Shown here in pieces: positions 1 through 7,385 of a stretch of DNA of 12,133 bases. Position numbers and translations under genes: made by a program. The stretch comes from Candidatus Omnitrophota bacterium (GTDB taxonomy: Bacteria > Omnitrophota > Gorgyraeia > JABMRN01): positions 1-12,133 of the forward strand of contig JABMRN010000322.1 in assembly GCA_013202515.1 (NCBI GenBank), read 5' to 3'. Each line of letters begins with the position of its first letter. The stretch's first letter is position 1. The notes beneath the pieces were generated by a model, which searched no databases, was not told the origin of the DNA, and saw only the letters and a program-made list of their open reading frames with translations.

Positions 1-900
1 CATCAATTGTTCCGTCGGATAATCCCTTTTTTATCGCCTCGATGTCTTCTTTCGAACGAAGCGGGGGATTCATCTTCGTACGCGTATCGTACGTAGCGCA
101 GCATGCGTCAGTTAAACTAAAATAGTGAGGGGCAGTCTCTGCTGTAATTGGTAGGCCTGCCTTTTTCGCCTTTCTTATTATATCGACGGATTGTTTAAGA
201 CTAACGTGGGCTATGTGAAGTCTGGCCTTGGCTTTTTTTGAAAGCTCTATGTTGCGCTCAACAAATTTATATTCTGCCTCTCCCGGCATGCCTCGCAAAC
301 CCAGCTTTGTGGCTATTATGCCTTCGTTTACGACACCATTTTTTGATATATTCTTGTCTTCACAATGGGCTATTATGATAATATGGTTTTCTTTGGCTTT
401 CTTTAGCGCACTGAGCATAACCTTCCCATCCTGGATGTCGCTTCCGTCGTCTGAGAGGGCAACTACGCCTTGTTTTTTCATGCTTTTTACGTCTACTATG
501 CTCTTGCCCTTTCTCTCTTTTGTAATTGCACCTACAATGTAGACGTTTGTCTTTGCATCCTTTTCTATGATGGCCTTAACTTCTTTAAAACCTTATCATT
601 GTCGATGGCTGGGCTTGTATTCGGCATTGCACACACACTCGTTATTCCTCCCCATGCTGCTGCATTAGTGCCGGAAGCAATTGTCTCGATATCTTCCCTG
701 CCCGGCTCTCTTAAATGAACATGCATGTCGATAAGGCCGGGAGCAACAATCTTACCCATCGCATCAATTGTGTTTTTACTCTTTGCCTTGATGGCCTTTT
801 TGACCATTGAAATCTTTCCGTTCTCTACCAACACGTCAAATATGCCGTCCCGCTTATTTTGCGGGTCAATGACGCGTCCGTTTTTAATAAGTATATTCAT
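1..900 (-). CDS. pyrC: Dihydroorotase (class I), frame disrupted and cut by the window edge
   Basis: Zinc-dependent cytosolic enzyme that cyclises carbamoyl aspartate to dihydroorotate, the third step of de novo pyrimidine synthesis. The first reading frame (900 to 565, 111 residues) starts MNILIKNGR and holds the metal motif HVHLR (residues 60-64) and the substrate loop MPNTSPAID. It then hits TAG at 567-565. Shifting by one base near 584 restores a fully open frame down to position 1. That part carries the conserved SDDG, the metal histidines in AHCED and IAHVS, and KMNPPLR. Adding one base there would give KVLKEVKAIIEK, a natural sequence for the family, so a single-base deletion (mutation or assembly error) is likely. 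The 3' end lies outside the window. The start at 900 is one base after the pyrB stop; an upstream in-frame start at 927 would overlap pyrB and add residues atypical for the family. Last visible gene of pyrR-pyrB-pyrC. Confidence 0.9.
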
Positions 901-901
901 G

Positions 902-1852
902 TTATATATTTCTCTTGTGATGGGCAACTAAATATAATACCGCCATCCTGACGGCTATGCCGTTTGTGACCTGTTTTAGTATCACTGATTTTGATCCGTC
1001 GGCTACTTCGGCCGACATTTCAACGCCTCTATTGATAGGGCCCGGGTGCATAACAACAATGTCTTTTTTGGCCCTCTTTAGCCTCTCTTCTGTTATGCCA
1101 AAATTTTTAAAATATTGTATCTTCGAGGGAAAGGCTGCTTTTTCATCCCGCTCAAACTGCATTCTAAGAACGTTTATGGCATCGGCATCTTTAATAGCAT
1201 CATCAACATCACTTGTAATCTTGACGCCCAGCTTTTCTATCCCTTTAGGGATAAGTTTTTTCGGTGCACATACCGTTACCTTGGCGCCCAATTTTGTAAA
1301 GCCCCATATGTTTGAACGGGCCACCCTTGAATGTGCTATATCACCTATGATGCTGATCTTAAGTCCGTTAATCTTGCCCAGCTTTTCCCTCAAGGTAAAG
1401 ATATCTAAAAGTGCCTGGGTCGGATGCTCATGCCATCCATCTCCGGCATTTACCACGCTTATGTCAACGGCACGCGATAATGCTGCAGGAGCACCTGATG
1501 AACCGTGCCTTACTACTATAATATCTATCTTAAGGGCCTCTAGGTTCCTGCCGGTATCTATTAGGGTCTCGCCTTTTTGTATGCTGGAAGACTCCTTCAC
1601 TATATTTATGACATCTGCCGAGAGCCTTTTCGCAGCCAGCTCAAAAGATATTCTAGTTCTAGTTGATGGCTCATAAAAGAGGTTTGCAACCGTCTTTCCC
1701 CTTAAGGTCGGGACCTTTCTTAATGGCCTTAGAAGCACCTCTTTAAAGGACTTGGCATGATCCAGTATAAGCTCTATCTCTTCCTTGGATAAATACTCAA
1801 GGCCCAACAGGTCTTTCTTTGTCCAAGTAATAGTATTTTTAGTTGCGCTCAT
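902..1852 (-). CDS. pyrB: Aspartate carbamoyltransferase catalytic subunit
   Basis: Condenses carbamoyl phosphate with aspartate, the committed step of pyrimidine synthesis, in the cytosol. At 316 residues it has the normal length for the catalytic chain. The carbamoyl-phosphate motif STRTR is at residues 63-67 inside FYEPSTRTRISFE. The SSSIQKGET loop is near 88-96, HPTQALLD at 143-150, and HPGPINRG at 269-276. All the usual substrate-binding residues are present. No pyrI regulatory gene is visible, so allosteric control of the E. coli type cannot be argued from this window; control is probably at the pyr leader. It starts one base after the pyrR stop codon. The upstream bases are A-rich without a clear Shine-Dalgarno, which suggests translational coupling to pyrR. 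Paralogy with ornithine carbamoyltransferase was considered, but the motifs and context favour PyrB. Confidence 0.97.
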   Translation of the reverse strand: MSATKNTITWTKKDLLGLEYLSKEEIELILDHAKSFKEVLLRPLRKVPTLRGKTVANLFYEPSTRTRISFELAAKRLSADVINIVKESSSIQKGETLIDTGRNLEALKIDIIVVRHGSSGAPAALSRAVDISVVNAGDGWHEHPTQALLDIFTLREKLGKINGLKISIIGDIAHSRVARSNIWGFTKLGAKVTVCAPKKLIPKGIEKLGVKITSDVDDAIKDADAINVLRMQFERDEKAAFPSKIQYFKNFGITEERLKRAKKDIVVMHPGPINRGVEMSAEVADGSKSVILKQVTNGIAVRMAVLYLVAHHKRNI

Positions 1853-1853
1853 A

Positions 1854-2405
1854 TTATTTTTTTGGTTTTTCGCAAATATCGACTTCGTCTATTTTGTCTA
1901 CCTCTTTAAGCTTTACCTCTATAACTTCATTTAACGAGGTAGGAACATTTTTACCGACGTAATCGGCCCTTATGGGAAGCTCCCTGTGTCCCCTGTCTAT
2001 TAAAACTGCAAGCTGTATTACCGATGGCCTTCCGAAATCTATCAACTGATCCATCGCACACCTTATGGTGCGGCCGGTAAAGAGAACGTCATCTACTAAC
2101 ACTATCTTTTTCCCCGTTATATTGTAATCTATATTGCTTTCTTTTAAGATTGGTTGTTCGGCGATTTCAGTAAGGTCGTCTCTATATAAGGTAATATCCA
2201 AAATGCCCACAGGCACTTTTTTGCCGGAGATTTTCTTGATCGATTCGGCTATTCTGTAAGCCAGGTATTCACCCCTGCTCCTTATGCCTACAATAACAAG
2301 GCCTTTTATACCCTTATTATTCTCGAGTATTTCATGCGAAATACGCTTGATCGCCCTATCTATACCGTCCTTGTCTAAGATTATTGCTTTCTTTTTCAGT
2401 GCCAT
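1854..2405 (-). CDS. pyrR: Bifunctional pyr operon RNA-binding regulator / uracil phosphoribosyltransferase
   Basis: PyrR binds a hairpin in pyr leader RNA when UMP or UTP is abundant and lowers expression of the operon; many family members also convert uracil and PRPP to UMP. The 183-residue length is typical. The PRPP-binding motif VLVDDVLFTGRT lies at residues 102-113, with the family-specific stretches VGIRSRGEYLA (about 39-49) and LIDRGHRELPIRADYVGKN (about 134-152). It is the first full gene of the operon, 1 bp before pyrB. Its start has only a G-run (GGGGG, about 8 bases upstream) and no good Shine-Dalgarno. A perfect AAGGAGG lies 26 bases upstream inside the attenuator stem, too far to serve this ATG. 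The leader ORF stops just inside the gene, so re-initiation is plausible. Confidence 0.97.
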   Translation of the reverse strand: MALKKKAIILDKDGIDRAIKRISHEILENNKGIKGLVIVGIRSRGEYLAYRIAESIKKISGKKVPVGILDITLYRDDLTEIAEQPILKESNIDYNITGKKIVLVDDVLFTGRTIRCAMDQLIDFGRPSVIQLAVLIDRGHRELPIRADYVGKNVPTSLNEVIEVKLKEVDKIDEVDICEKPKK

Positions 2406-2479
2406 ATGCTATGCCCCCGTGTAAAAAAAGGCCTCCTTATCATCGCGATAAGCAGGCTTTTATATTTTTGCTTCTTCAT
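2396..2479 (-). CDS. 27-codon pyr leader ORF spanning the attenuator
   Basis: A short frame (MKKQKYKSLLIAMIRR..., 27 residues, ending in IWH) starts at ATG 2479-2477. GGAG lies 7 bases upstream (2490-2487), the best placed ribosome binding site in the operon. The frame runs through the whole terminator hairpin and stops at TGA 2398-2396, overlapping the pyrR start codon region by 10 bases in another frame. It resembles no known functional peptide and is more likely a translated sensor than a protein with a job of its own. Its ribosome binding site shares two G residues with the lower stem of the PyrR-binding hairpin. A PyrR-controlled leader peptide has been proposed for Thermus pyr operons; this layout fits the same logic. 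Translation is inferred, not shown. Confidence 0.55.
   Translation of the reverse strand: MKKQKYKSLLIAMIRRPFFTRGHSIWH
2423..2457 (-). terminator. Intrinsic terminator in the pyr leader (attenuator)
   Basis: On the minus strand, GCCTGCTTATC (2457-2447) pairs with GATAAGGAGGC (2441-2431). Ten of eleven positions match (one G-G mismatch), around a GCGAT loop, and seven T residues follow (2429-2423). It lies between the pyr promoter and pyrR, so it would stop transcription before the structural genes. The stem is wholly inside the leader ORF, so a translating ribosome would prevent its folding. Confidence 0.88.
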
Positions 2480-2488
2480 TTGTCCTCT

Positions 2489-2521
2489 CCTTTTTCGGCC
2501 TCACGGGACCGAATTAAAAGG
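2489..2521 (-). promoter_or_regulatory. PyrR-binding RNA hairpin
   Basis: The minus-strand RNA holds UCCCGUGAGGCC (2508-2497), which matches the known PyrR-binding loop pattern UCCNGNGAGGYU apart from the last position. It folds as a lower stem CCUUUU (2521-2516) with AAAAGG (2494-2489), a 5' internal bulge AAU, an upper stem UCGGUC with GGCCGA (one G-U pair), and a hexaloop CCGUGA that fits CNGNGA. This is the architecture of Bacillus PyrR binding loops. The lower stem's GG is also part of the GGAG ribosome binding site of the leader ORF. Only one such hairpin is present, about 10 nt after the predicted transcription start. Confidence 0.85.
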
Positions 2522-2536
2522 TGTTGCTTGGTGATT

Positions 2537-2565
2537 AATATAGCACGTTCCCGACGACTTGTCAA
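2537..2565 (-). promoter_or_regulatory. Sigma70-type promoter of the pyr operon
   Basis: TTGACA (2565-2560), a 17-base spacer and TATATT (2542-2537) on the minus strand make a near-perfect housekeeping promoter. Transcription should start near 2530, giving a leader of about 125 nt before pyrR that includes the PyrR hairpin, leader ORF and attenuator. Confidence 0.85.
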
Positions 2566-2665
2566 GGAAATACTACGCGAGTTGCTGTATGCTCCAGCTC
2601 GCCATAGGGTGTTTCAATTTTTTTATATACTCCCCACAATGCGGCATGTCGGCTAGTTTCATATT

Positions 2666-4081
2666 CTAAAAAGTCATCCTGGTTTGCACATAAAGAAATT
2701 TTGATTTTTCTCTGATGCCTCTAGGGTAGGCGGCTCCGGGAAAAAATACGCCGTATCTCAAAGTGAAATATAAGTTTTCATAGACCTTCCAATGGACAAA
2801 AAAATCAAGCTCTTCCCCCACATCCGGGCTTGGCTCTGAAGCCTCTACATCGTATATGCCCCCTTCTTTTTGAGCTTTTTGATACACATAAATTCTAGAT
2901 CCTACAGCAAAATTATTACCAACATAAGGTATGAATTCCAGAGGTTTAAGAGATAAACCTATTCTATATATAAAGAGGTTGGAAAGACGAGGTGCCATAG
3001 TGTAACCGGCATCAAAAATACCGAAATAAAGAAAATTTGTGTCTCTACCATTAATATTTCCGCCTACAGTATCTGTTACGCTTATTCTATCTTTATCCCC
3101 TGAACCATATGCGATTTCAGCTTCCAATATAGGATGAGAATAAAAATCCGGTGTCAATTTGGCGCCCACATCAAAGGCCCATGCATCAACATCTTTTACG
3201 GCAAGTTCGGTCCTGCTTGCATCAGTATAGCTTTTTCCAAATTCCTTTATGCCTTCTGCCCAATATGCGAATAGCGGCCTTTCACCGGCTATGCCCAAGC
3301 CTAAATATTCTGAATTATATGTATAATTCTGGGTGGGGTCCGTTGGGCACTCATGCGATCTGTCCCTTTGAACGAGAACGTATGCGAATGCTACATCATG
3401 CACAGCTGCATAGTGTGCTTCTACCGCAAAAAAGAATCTTCTGTTTTCATCTTTATATCCCGGCACGCTGATATCGATATTATCGTCAAATTCTTTAGTT
3501 TTTGATATAAATCCCCTAATCCCGAACCCTCTGCCCGGTATATAACCTAGCTCTATCCCATCGTGAATATCGCTGTATGCTATTCCGCTACCGAGCGTTA
3601 AAAACTGTCTGCCCACTTTCAAAGACAAAGGAATGTTGTATCTATCATGAAGAAACACAAGCCCGTATAACACATCTACTACTGGGCCCTCAAAATCGTC
3701 TTTAATACCTGTATAGTCACTACTTACGTTGGGCAGCCATGTGTAAACATTCTTAAGCCTGCCGTATAACATTAGCAGCTGGTAGTATGTTCCGCTTCCC
3801 CAAACTCGCGTATCAATGGTATACCTATCCTTGATCCAATCCTCCAGCTCACGATCGTTATCAAGGTTCTTGTAATTTCTGTAGTCAGCAAATACCCATG
3901 CCCCATATTCCAGAATAAAATCTAATTTTTCTACAGGCACTTTTTCTGTTACTTCGAGCTCGCGGGTTTCTCTGTCCCTGATTTGCCTATCCTGCTCTCT
4001 TATTATCGACTGCGCTGATGTTTGAGAGACAAAGACAAAAAAGCATGCCAGCATAAAAAATAGAGTTTTTTTAAGCCTCAT
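2666..4081 (-). CDS. Outer-membrane beta-barrel protein, alginate-export-like
   Basis: A 471-residue protein predicted to be exported by Sec and inserted in the outer membrane. Residues 1-23 form a signal peptide (KK, hydrophobic stretch, cleavage near TSA-QS), followed by a charged Arg/Glu-rich linker (about 28-46). The rest alternates short amphipathic strands rich in Tyr, Phe and Gly, as expected for a barrel, and ends in VQTRMTF. A terminal Phe is the usual signal for the outer-membrane assembly machinery. The segment LKVGRQFLTLGSGIAYSD (about 154-171) and the ending FTLRYGVFFPGAAYP resemble the alginate export (AlgE-like) porin family; that is a recognition call without a search. Substrate is unknown. 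It is divergent from the diguanylate cyclase, with 90 bp between them. There is no Shine-Dalgarno before the ATG, and a good promoter ends only 8 bases upstream. Confidence 0.8.
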   Translation of the reverse strand: MRLKKTLFFMLACFFVFVSQTSAQSIIREQDRQIRDRETRELEVTEKVPVEKLDFILEYGAWVFADYRNYKNLDNDRELEDWIKDRYTIDTRVWGSGTYYQLLMLYGRLKNVYTWLPNVSSDYTGIKDDFEGPVVDVLYGLVFLHDRYNIPLSLKVGRQFLTLGSGIAYSDIHDGIELGYIPGRGFGIRGFISKTKEFDDNIDISVPGYKDENRRFFFAVEAHYAAVHDVAFAYVLVQRDRSHECPTDPTQNYTYNSEYLGLGIAGERPLFAYWAEGIKEFGKSYTDASRTELAVKDVDAWAFDVGAKLTPDFYSHPILEAEIAYGSGDKDRISVTDTVGGNINGRDTNFLYFGIFDAGYTMAPRLSNLFIYRIGLSLKPLEFIPYVGNNFAVGSRIYVYQKAQKEGGIYDVEASEPSPDVGEELDFFVHWKVYENLYFTLRYGVFFPGAAYPRGIREKSKFLYVQTRMTF

Positions 4082-4089
4082 ATGATATA

Positions 4090-4117
4090 ATTATATAACG
4101 TGAATGCGCTATATCAA
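4090..4117 (-). promoter_or_regulatory. Promoter of the outer-membrane protein gene
   Basis: TTGATA (4117-4112), 16 bases, then TATAAT (4095-4090) on the minus strand. The -10 box ends 8 bases before the ATG, so the transcript would start almost at the start codon and be leaderless or nearly so. The sequence is AT-rich, so a chance match is possible. Confidence 0.55.
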
Positions 4118-4171
4118 AACACATTTTTATTATTTTTTTAATCACCACAAATACAGCACACAAACGATTAT

Positions 4172-5842
4172 ATGAATAAAAATATCTACTCATACCTGCG
4201 AAAAAGCCTTCTGCTTAAATCTGTTATTGTAGCGCTGATATCATGCTTTTTGTACATGGCATGGTTGTCGCAAATTAAACTAGTCAAAATAGCTAACCTA
4301 AAAATTTTCGATAATCTTCTTTTATTAAAAAATTCGATCAGCCCTGTAGATAAACATATTGCGGATGTCGTTCTTATTTCCATTGACGATGAATCCATGA
4401 GGAATCTCGATGTGAACTGGCCATGGCCACGCGGTATGATAGCGACCATAATTAAAAAGCTATCCGCCCATGAACCCGCTCTTATAAATATCGATCTTGT
4501 ATTCATAGGAAAAGACGCTGACAGGGATCAGGATCTTCTGCTTGCAAACGCAATTAAGGCTGCTGGGAATATCCTGGTAGCAGCTTATTTTGGAAAAGAC
4601 GGCAGATATGTAATGCCGCAACACCTTATTGCCCAACATGTTAGAGGATTCGGATTTGTAAATAAACCACCGGATGCGGATACTGCTGTAAGAAGAATGA
4701 GGCCCTTTATTCTTTCGGAATCCGGCTCCATAATTGATTATTCATTAGCTGTTAAATCGGCCGCCGAATACCTTAATAAATCGCCTGAAGAAATAACTTC
4801 AAAGATGCCTATTTTAAAAAACAGCACTGCCTATATATCCTTTTTTGGCACAGAAGATCAATTCACGAAAATACCTGTGTGGAAGGTGCTGAAAGATGAG
4901 GCCGATTTAACCAGCCTAAAGGGCAAAATTGTTTTTGTGGGTACAACATCCGAGATTTTTCATGATACTTATCAAACTCCCATAGGCGTAATATCCGGCG
5001 TTCTTATCAATTTGAACGAATTTCTTACATATAGCACTCAAAAATTCTTTAAGTATCCTGGACCCGGTGTCAATTTTGCAATATTGTTCTTTTTTGTGTT
5101 TATAGCAGTTGTGGGCGGCTTTAGATTCTCCGCTATATATGGGATTTTTACGGGTTTAATCGAAATAGTAATATTTATCGGCTTTAGCTTCCTCCTCTTA
5201 TTGAATAATATCATTATTGATTACATCGGCGTTTTGTTCTTAATATTCATATCATCGTTATTTCTGTACGGAATCAGATTTGTAAGGCTTATTTATGAAA
5301 ACATGCTCTTAAAAAAAGAAGCAATCACCGATGGATTGACACAGCTATATCATTACAGGTATTTTGATCTCAAGCTTAGCATGGAATTGAGAAAAGTACG
5401 CCAGGAAAACAGAACTCTCGCTTTAGCCCTGTACGATATAGATCATTTTAAAAGCATAAACGATACATATGGGCATGAGTTCGGAAACAAAGTTCTAAAA
5501 GATATTGCCCAAGTTTTAAAGGAGAATTCCAGAAGATGCGATACTGTAGCAAGATACGGCGGGGAAGAATTCGGCATTCTTATGCCTGATATAAGCCGGA
5601 AGGACGCCATAAAGCAGAGTGAGCGCACGCGGGAAAAGATTAAACAGCTGGCGTTCCGGGTAAACGGTAGCAAACATATACAGGTTACCATAAGTGCAGG
5701 AATCGCAACAACCGAGGATTGCATAACAGAGAATCATAAGGATTTTATACGCGCAGCTGATGCAGCATTATATAGGTCGAAAAATTCGGGACGCGATAGG
5801 ATCAGTGTATTTGATAGGAATACGGATAGTTTGCCTAAGTGA
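4172..5842 (+). CDS. Membrane diguanylate cyclase with extracytoplasmic CHASE2 sensor domain
   Basis: Predicted to make cyclic di-GMP from two GTP in response to an extracytoplasmic signal. Layout over 556 residues: a first membrane segment (about 14-32), a CHASE2-type sensor domain (about 40-290), three membrane segments (about 300-317, 321-344, 347-367), and a cytoplasmic GGDEF domain (about 384-548). The active-site motif is GGEEF (463-467), with the metal-binding aspartate in YDIDHFKSIND (421-431) and the usual NDTYGHEFGN. The I-site RxxD is intact (R454 to D457), so product inhibition by c-di-GMP is expected. These features indicate an active cyclase, not a degenerate receptor. It starts 90 bp from the divergent barrel gene and has no clear Shine-Dalgarno. 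No other c-di-GMP gene is in the window, and the signal sensed is unknown. Confidence 0.93.
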   Translation: MNKNIYSYLRKSLLLKSVIVALISCFLYMAWLSQIKLVKIANLKIFDNLLLLKNSISPVDKHIADVVLISIDDESMRNLDVNWPWPRGMIATIIKKLSAHEPALINIDLVFIGKDADRDQDLLLANAIKAAGNILVAAYFGKDGRYVMPQHLIAQHVRGFGFVNKPPDADTAVRRMRPFILSESGSIIDYSLAVKSAAEYLNKSPEEITSKMPILKNSTAYISFFGTEDQFTKIPVWKVLKDEADLTSLKGKIVFVGTTSEIFHDTYQTPIGVISGVLINLNEFLTYSTQKFFKYPGPGVNFAILFFFVFIAVVGGFRFSAIYGIFTGLIEIVIFIGFSFLLLLNNIIIDYIGVLFLIFISSLFLYGIRFVRLIYENMLLKKEAITDGLTQLYHYRYFDLKLSMELRKVRQENRTLALALYDIDHFKSINDTYGHEFGNKVLKDIAQVLKENSRRCDTVARYGGEEFGILMPDISRKDAIKQSERTREKIKQLAFRVNGSKHIQVTISAGIATTEDCITENHKDFIRAADAALYRSKNSGRDRISVFDRNTDSLPK

Positions 5843-5887
5843 AGGCTTGTATTAGCAGCTGAGATTTATTGTTTAGTTCTTTATTTC

Positions 5888-5912
5888 TTCAATGGTGACC
5901 TTGGAACTTTTT
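5888..5912 (+). terminator. Weak possible terminator after the diguanylate cyclase gene
   Basis: About 45 bases after the stop, TTCAA-T-GG (5888-5895) can pair with CCTTGGA (5899-5905) around a TGA loop, using one G-T wobble and one bulged T. AC and five T residues follow. The stem is short, so this is a tentative call. The rest of 5843-5947 shows nothing else. Confidence 0.3.
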
Positions 5913-5947
5913 CATTTCCTACTATAGGTCGACTGGGACTTGTACTG

Positions 5948-6385
5948 CTAGCGCTTCCTCAGTCTCATCTCTTTTTTTTTCTGCTCTCCGAACGCTGGTG
6001 ATGATGAAACTACGTCATCTCGTACTCCTAGTCGCTTTGCGCTTATACGTCTAGTAGCGCTCATTTCTCGTTGTGCTACTTGCCTTTCTGTGCGGCTAAT
6101 CCTTTCTCGTTGTGCTCCTTGCCTTTCTCTGCGGCTAATTCTTGTTACCTCTGACATTCGGTCATTTTCTCTTAGGTCTTTCTTGCCATTTTTTGAAGTA
6201 GCTGCGTCTATGCCATCCTTTGGGACATGCTCTGAAGCCTTGGGGCTTTCCGACTGTATTTGAATGCCCACAACATCGGCATAGTCATAGTGGCTGGATT
6301 CCTCTGCCTCATACCAGTCTTCCGCAGAAGCCATAGACACTACACCCATAACCATCAAAACTATAAAAAATGATAGTCTTTTCAT
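5948..6385 (-). CDS. Small secreted Arg-rich protein with 13-residue tandem repeats, unknown function
   Basis: Not recognised. The 145-residue product has a clear signal peptide (MKRLSFFIVLMVMGVVSMASA, cleavage near residue 21). An acidic, Tyr-rich stretch follows (EDWYEAEESSHYDYADV), then a highly charged, probably disordered tail. Residues 83-95 and 96-108 are near-identical 13-residue units (ISR.ERQ.AQRE.), and the protein ends in a basic KKKEMRLRKR. The start at 6385 was chosen because AAAGGTG lies about 7 bases upstream; an in-frame GTG at 6394 would only add three residues before the basic n-region. The mature protein is acidic first and strongly basic later, which might suit binding to nucleic acid or anionic polymers outside the inner membrane; this is speculation. 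It is flanked by parB and the diguanylate cyclase gene and is probably its own transcription unit. Confidence 0.7.
   Translation of the reverse strand: MKRLSFFIVLMVMGVVSMASAEDWYEAEESSHYDYADVVGIQIQSESPKASEHVPKDGIDAATSKNGKKDLRENDRMSEVTRISRRERQGAQRERISRTERQVAQREMSATRRISAKRLGVRDDVVSSSPAFGEQKKKEMRLRKR
6065..6142 (-). repeat. Two tandem 39-bp units inside the small secreted protein gene
   Basis: Two adjacent 39-bp copies (6065-6103 and 6104-6142) differ at only a few positions and encode 13 residues each, so the reading frame is kept. They look like a recent in-frame duplication. A degenerate third unit (ATRRISAKR) may follow on the C-terminal side. Confidence 0.85.
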
Positions 6386-6539
6386 GATTTTCACCTTTAC
6401 CTTAACGTATACCCTCTATCTCAAGTATACACTAGAATCAAATGCAGAAAAAGAGCCCATAAGTACCTTTTGTATCTTTAACAAAAATAGGCGGCAAACT
6501 ACTGTTTAGTGTGTAAATATTGATGGCTAATAGGTGTGG

Positions 6540-7373
6540 CTATTTCTTAAAGATGAGGCTTAGAACTCTTTCCAGATCTTCGTTTGAGAAATACTGGATT
6601 TCTATGCGGCCTCGTTTCTTCCCGTGGGTTATCTTTACCCTCGTTCCGAAGAAATGCTGCAGCTGTTCTTCTATGGAGGCCAAATTTTCATCCGTGGCCC
6701 CGGGCTTGCGGGATTTGGTCTTTGTAAATCTTGTTTTTACCAGTTCTTCAATCTGCCGAACCGATAGACCCTTCTTAATAACCTTTTTTGCGTATCTGAT
6801 CTTTTCTCTCTCTGTATTTAATGATAGCAGGGCCTTGGCGTGTCCCGTCGAAACAAGGTCTTCCTCTATATAATTCTGCACCAATGACGGCAGGCTCAAT
6901 AATCTAAGCGTATTTGAAATTGTTGCCTTGTCTTTCCCAACCGCTTTTGAAATATCACTCTGGGACATGCTGAATTTTTCTATCAATTCTTTATACGCAG
7001 TTGCCTCTTCCATTGAATTTAATTCTTCCCGCTGGATATTTTCTATCAAGGAGAGCTCAAGGCTGTCGGAATCCTTCGCCTCTTTTACAATCGCCGGAAT
7101 AGATTCATAACCAAGTTCCTTAACGGCCCTGAAGCGTCTTTCTCCCGCGATCAGCTCATATCCTTGTTCTGTAGTCTTAACAATAATTGGCTGTATCACG
7201 CCTTTTTCTTTTATGGATTCTATGAGTTCGTTTAATTTTTCTTTATTAAATTTTTTGCGAGGCTGAAAACGGTTTGGGGCTACTTCTTCAACCTTTACCT
7301 TCATAACTTTTTCTTGTAATTCTGTTTTCTCCGGGATAAGCGCCCCTAAACCCTTACCTAATTTTTTTTCCAT
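6540..7373 (-). CDS. parB: Chromosome-partitioning protein ParB (Spo0J family)
   Basis: CTP-dependent DNA clamp that loads at parS sites, spreads along DNA near the origin and stimulates ParA to segregate chromosomes. It has the usual length of 277 residues. The N-terminal ParA-interaction motif LGKGLGALIP is at 5-14. The CTP-binding ParB/Srx region contains GERRFRA (77-83) and ENIQREELN (111-119). A helix-turn-helix (about 134-156, SQSDISKAVGKDKATISNTL) reads parS. The C-terminal dimerisation domain is at about 232-277. AAAGGAG, overlapping the parA stop, lies 7 bases before the ATG and is one of the best Shine-Dalgarno sequences in the window. It follows parA after 12 bp and is surely co-transcribed. 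Its likely binding site is the palindrome upstream of parA. Confidence 0.97.
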   Translation of the reverse strand: MEKKLGKGLGALIPEKTELQEKVMKVKVEEVAPNRFQPRKKFNKEKLNELIESIKEKGVIQPIIVKTTEQGYELIAGERRFRAVKELGYESIPAIVKEAKDSDSLELSLIENIQREELNSMEEATAYKELIEKFSMSQSDISKAVGKDKATISNTLRLLSLPSLVQNYIEEDLVSTGHAKALLSLNTEREKIRYAKKVIKKGLSVRQIEELVKTRFTKTKSRKPGATDENLASIEEQLQHFFGTRVKITHGKKRGRIEIQYFSNEDLERVLSLIFKK

Positions 7374-7385
7374 TATTTTTCTCCT

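Noticed and set aside
957..1676. Long plus-strand open frame (239 codons) opposite pyrB
   Set aside because: It lies wholly antisense to a clear aspartate carbamoyltransferase, shows no family motifs and has no own promoter or ribosome binding site.
2432..2438. Perfect AAGGAGG sequence before pyrR
   Set aside because: It is 26 bases from the pyrR ATG and forms the 3' arm of the attenuator stem, so it cannot be the pyrR ribosome binding site.
2384..2656. Plus-strand open frame of 90 codons across the pyr leader
   Set aside because: It covers the minus-strand promoter, PyrR hairpin and terminator, which explain the sequence better; composition is not protein-like.
6065..6142. Tandem 39-bp repeats considered as a CRISPR or intergenic repeat array
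   Set aside because: There are only two copies with no spacers, they keep frame, and they encode a 13-residue repeat within a signal-peptide protein.
6520..6873. Plus-strand open frame opposite the end of parB
   Set aside because: It is the complement of ParB coding sequence and resembles no protein family.
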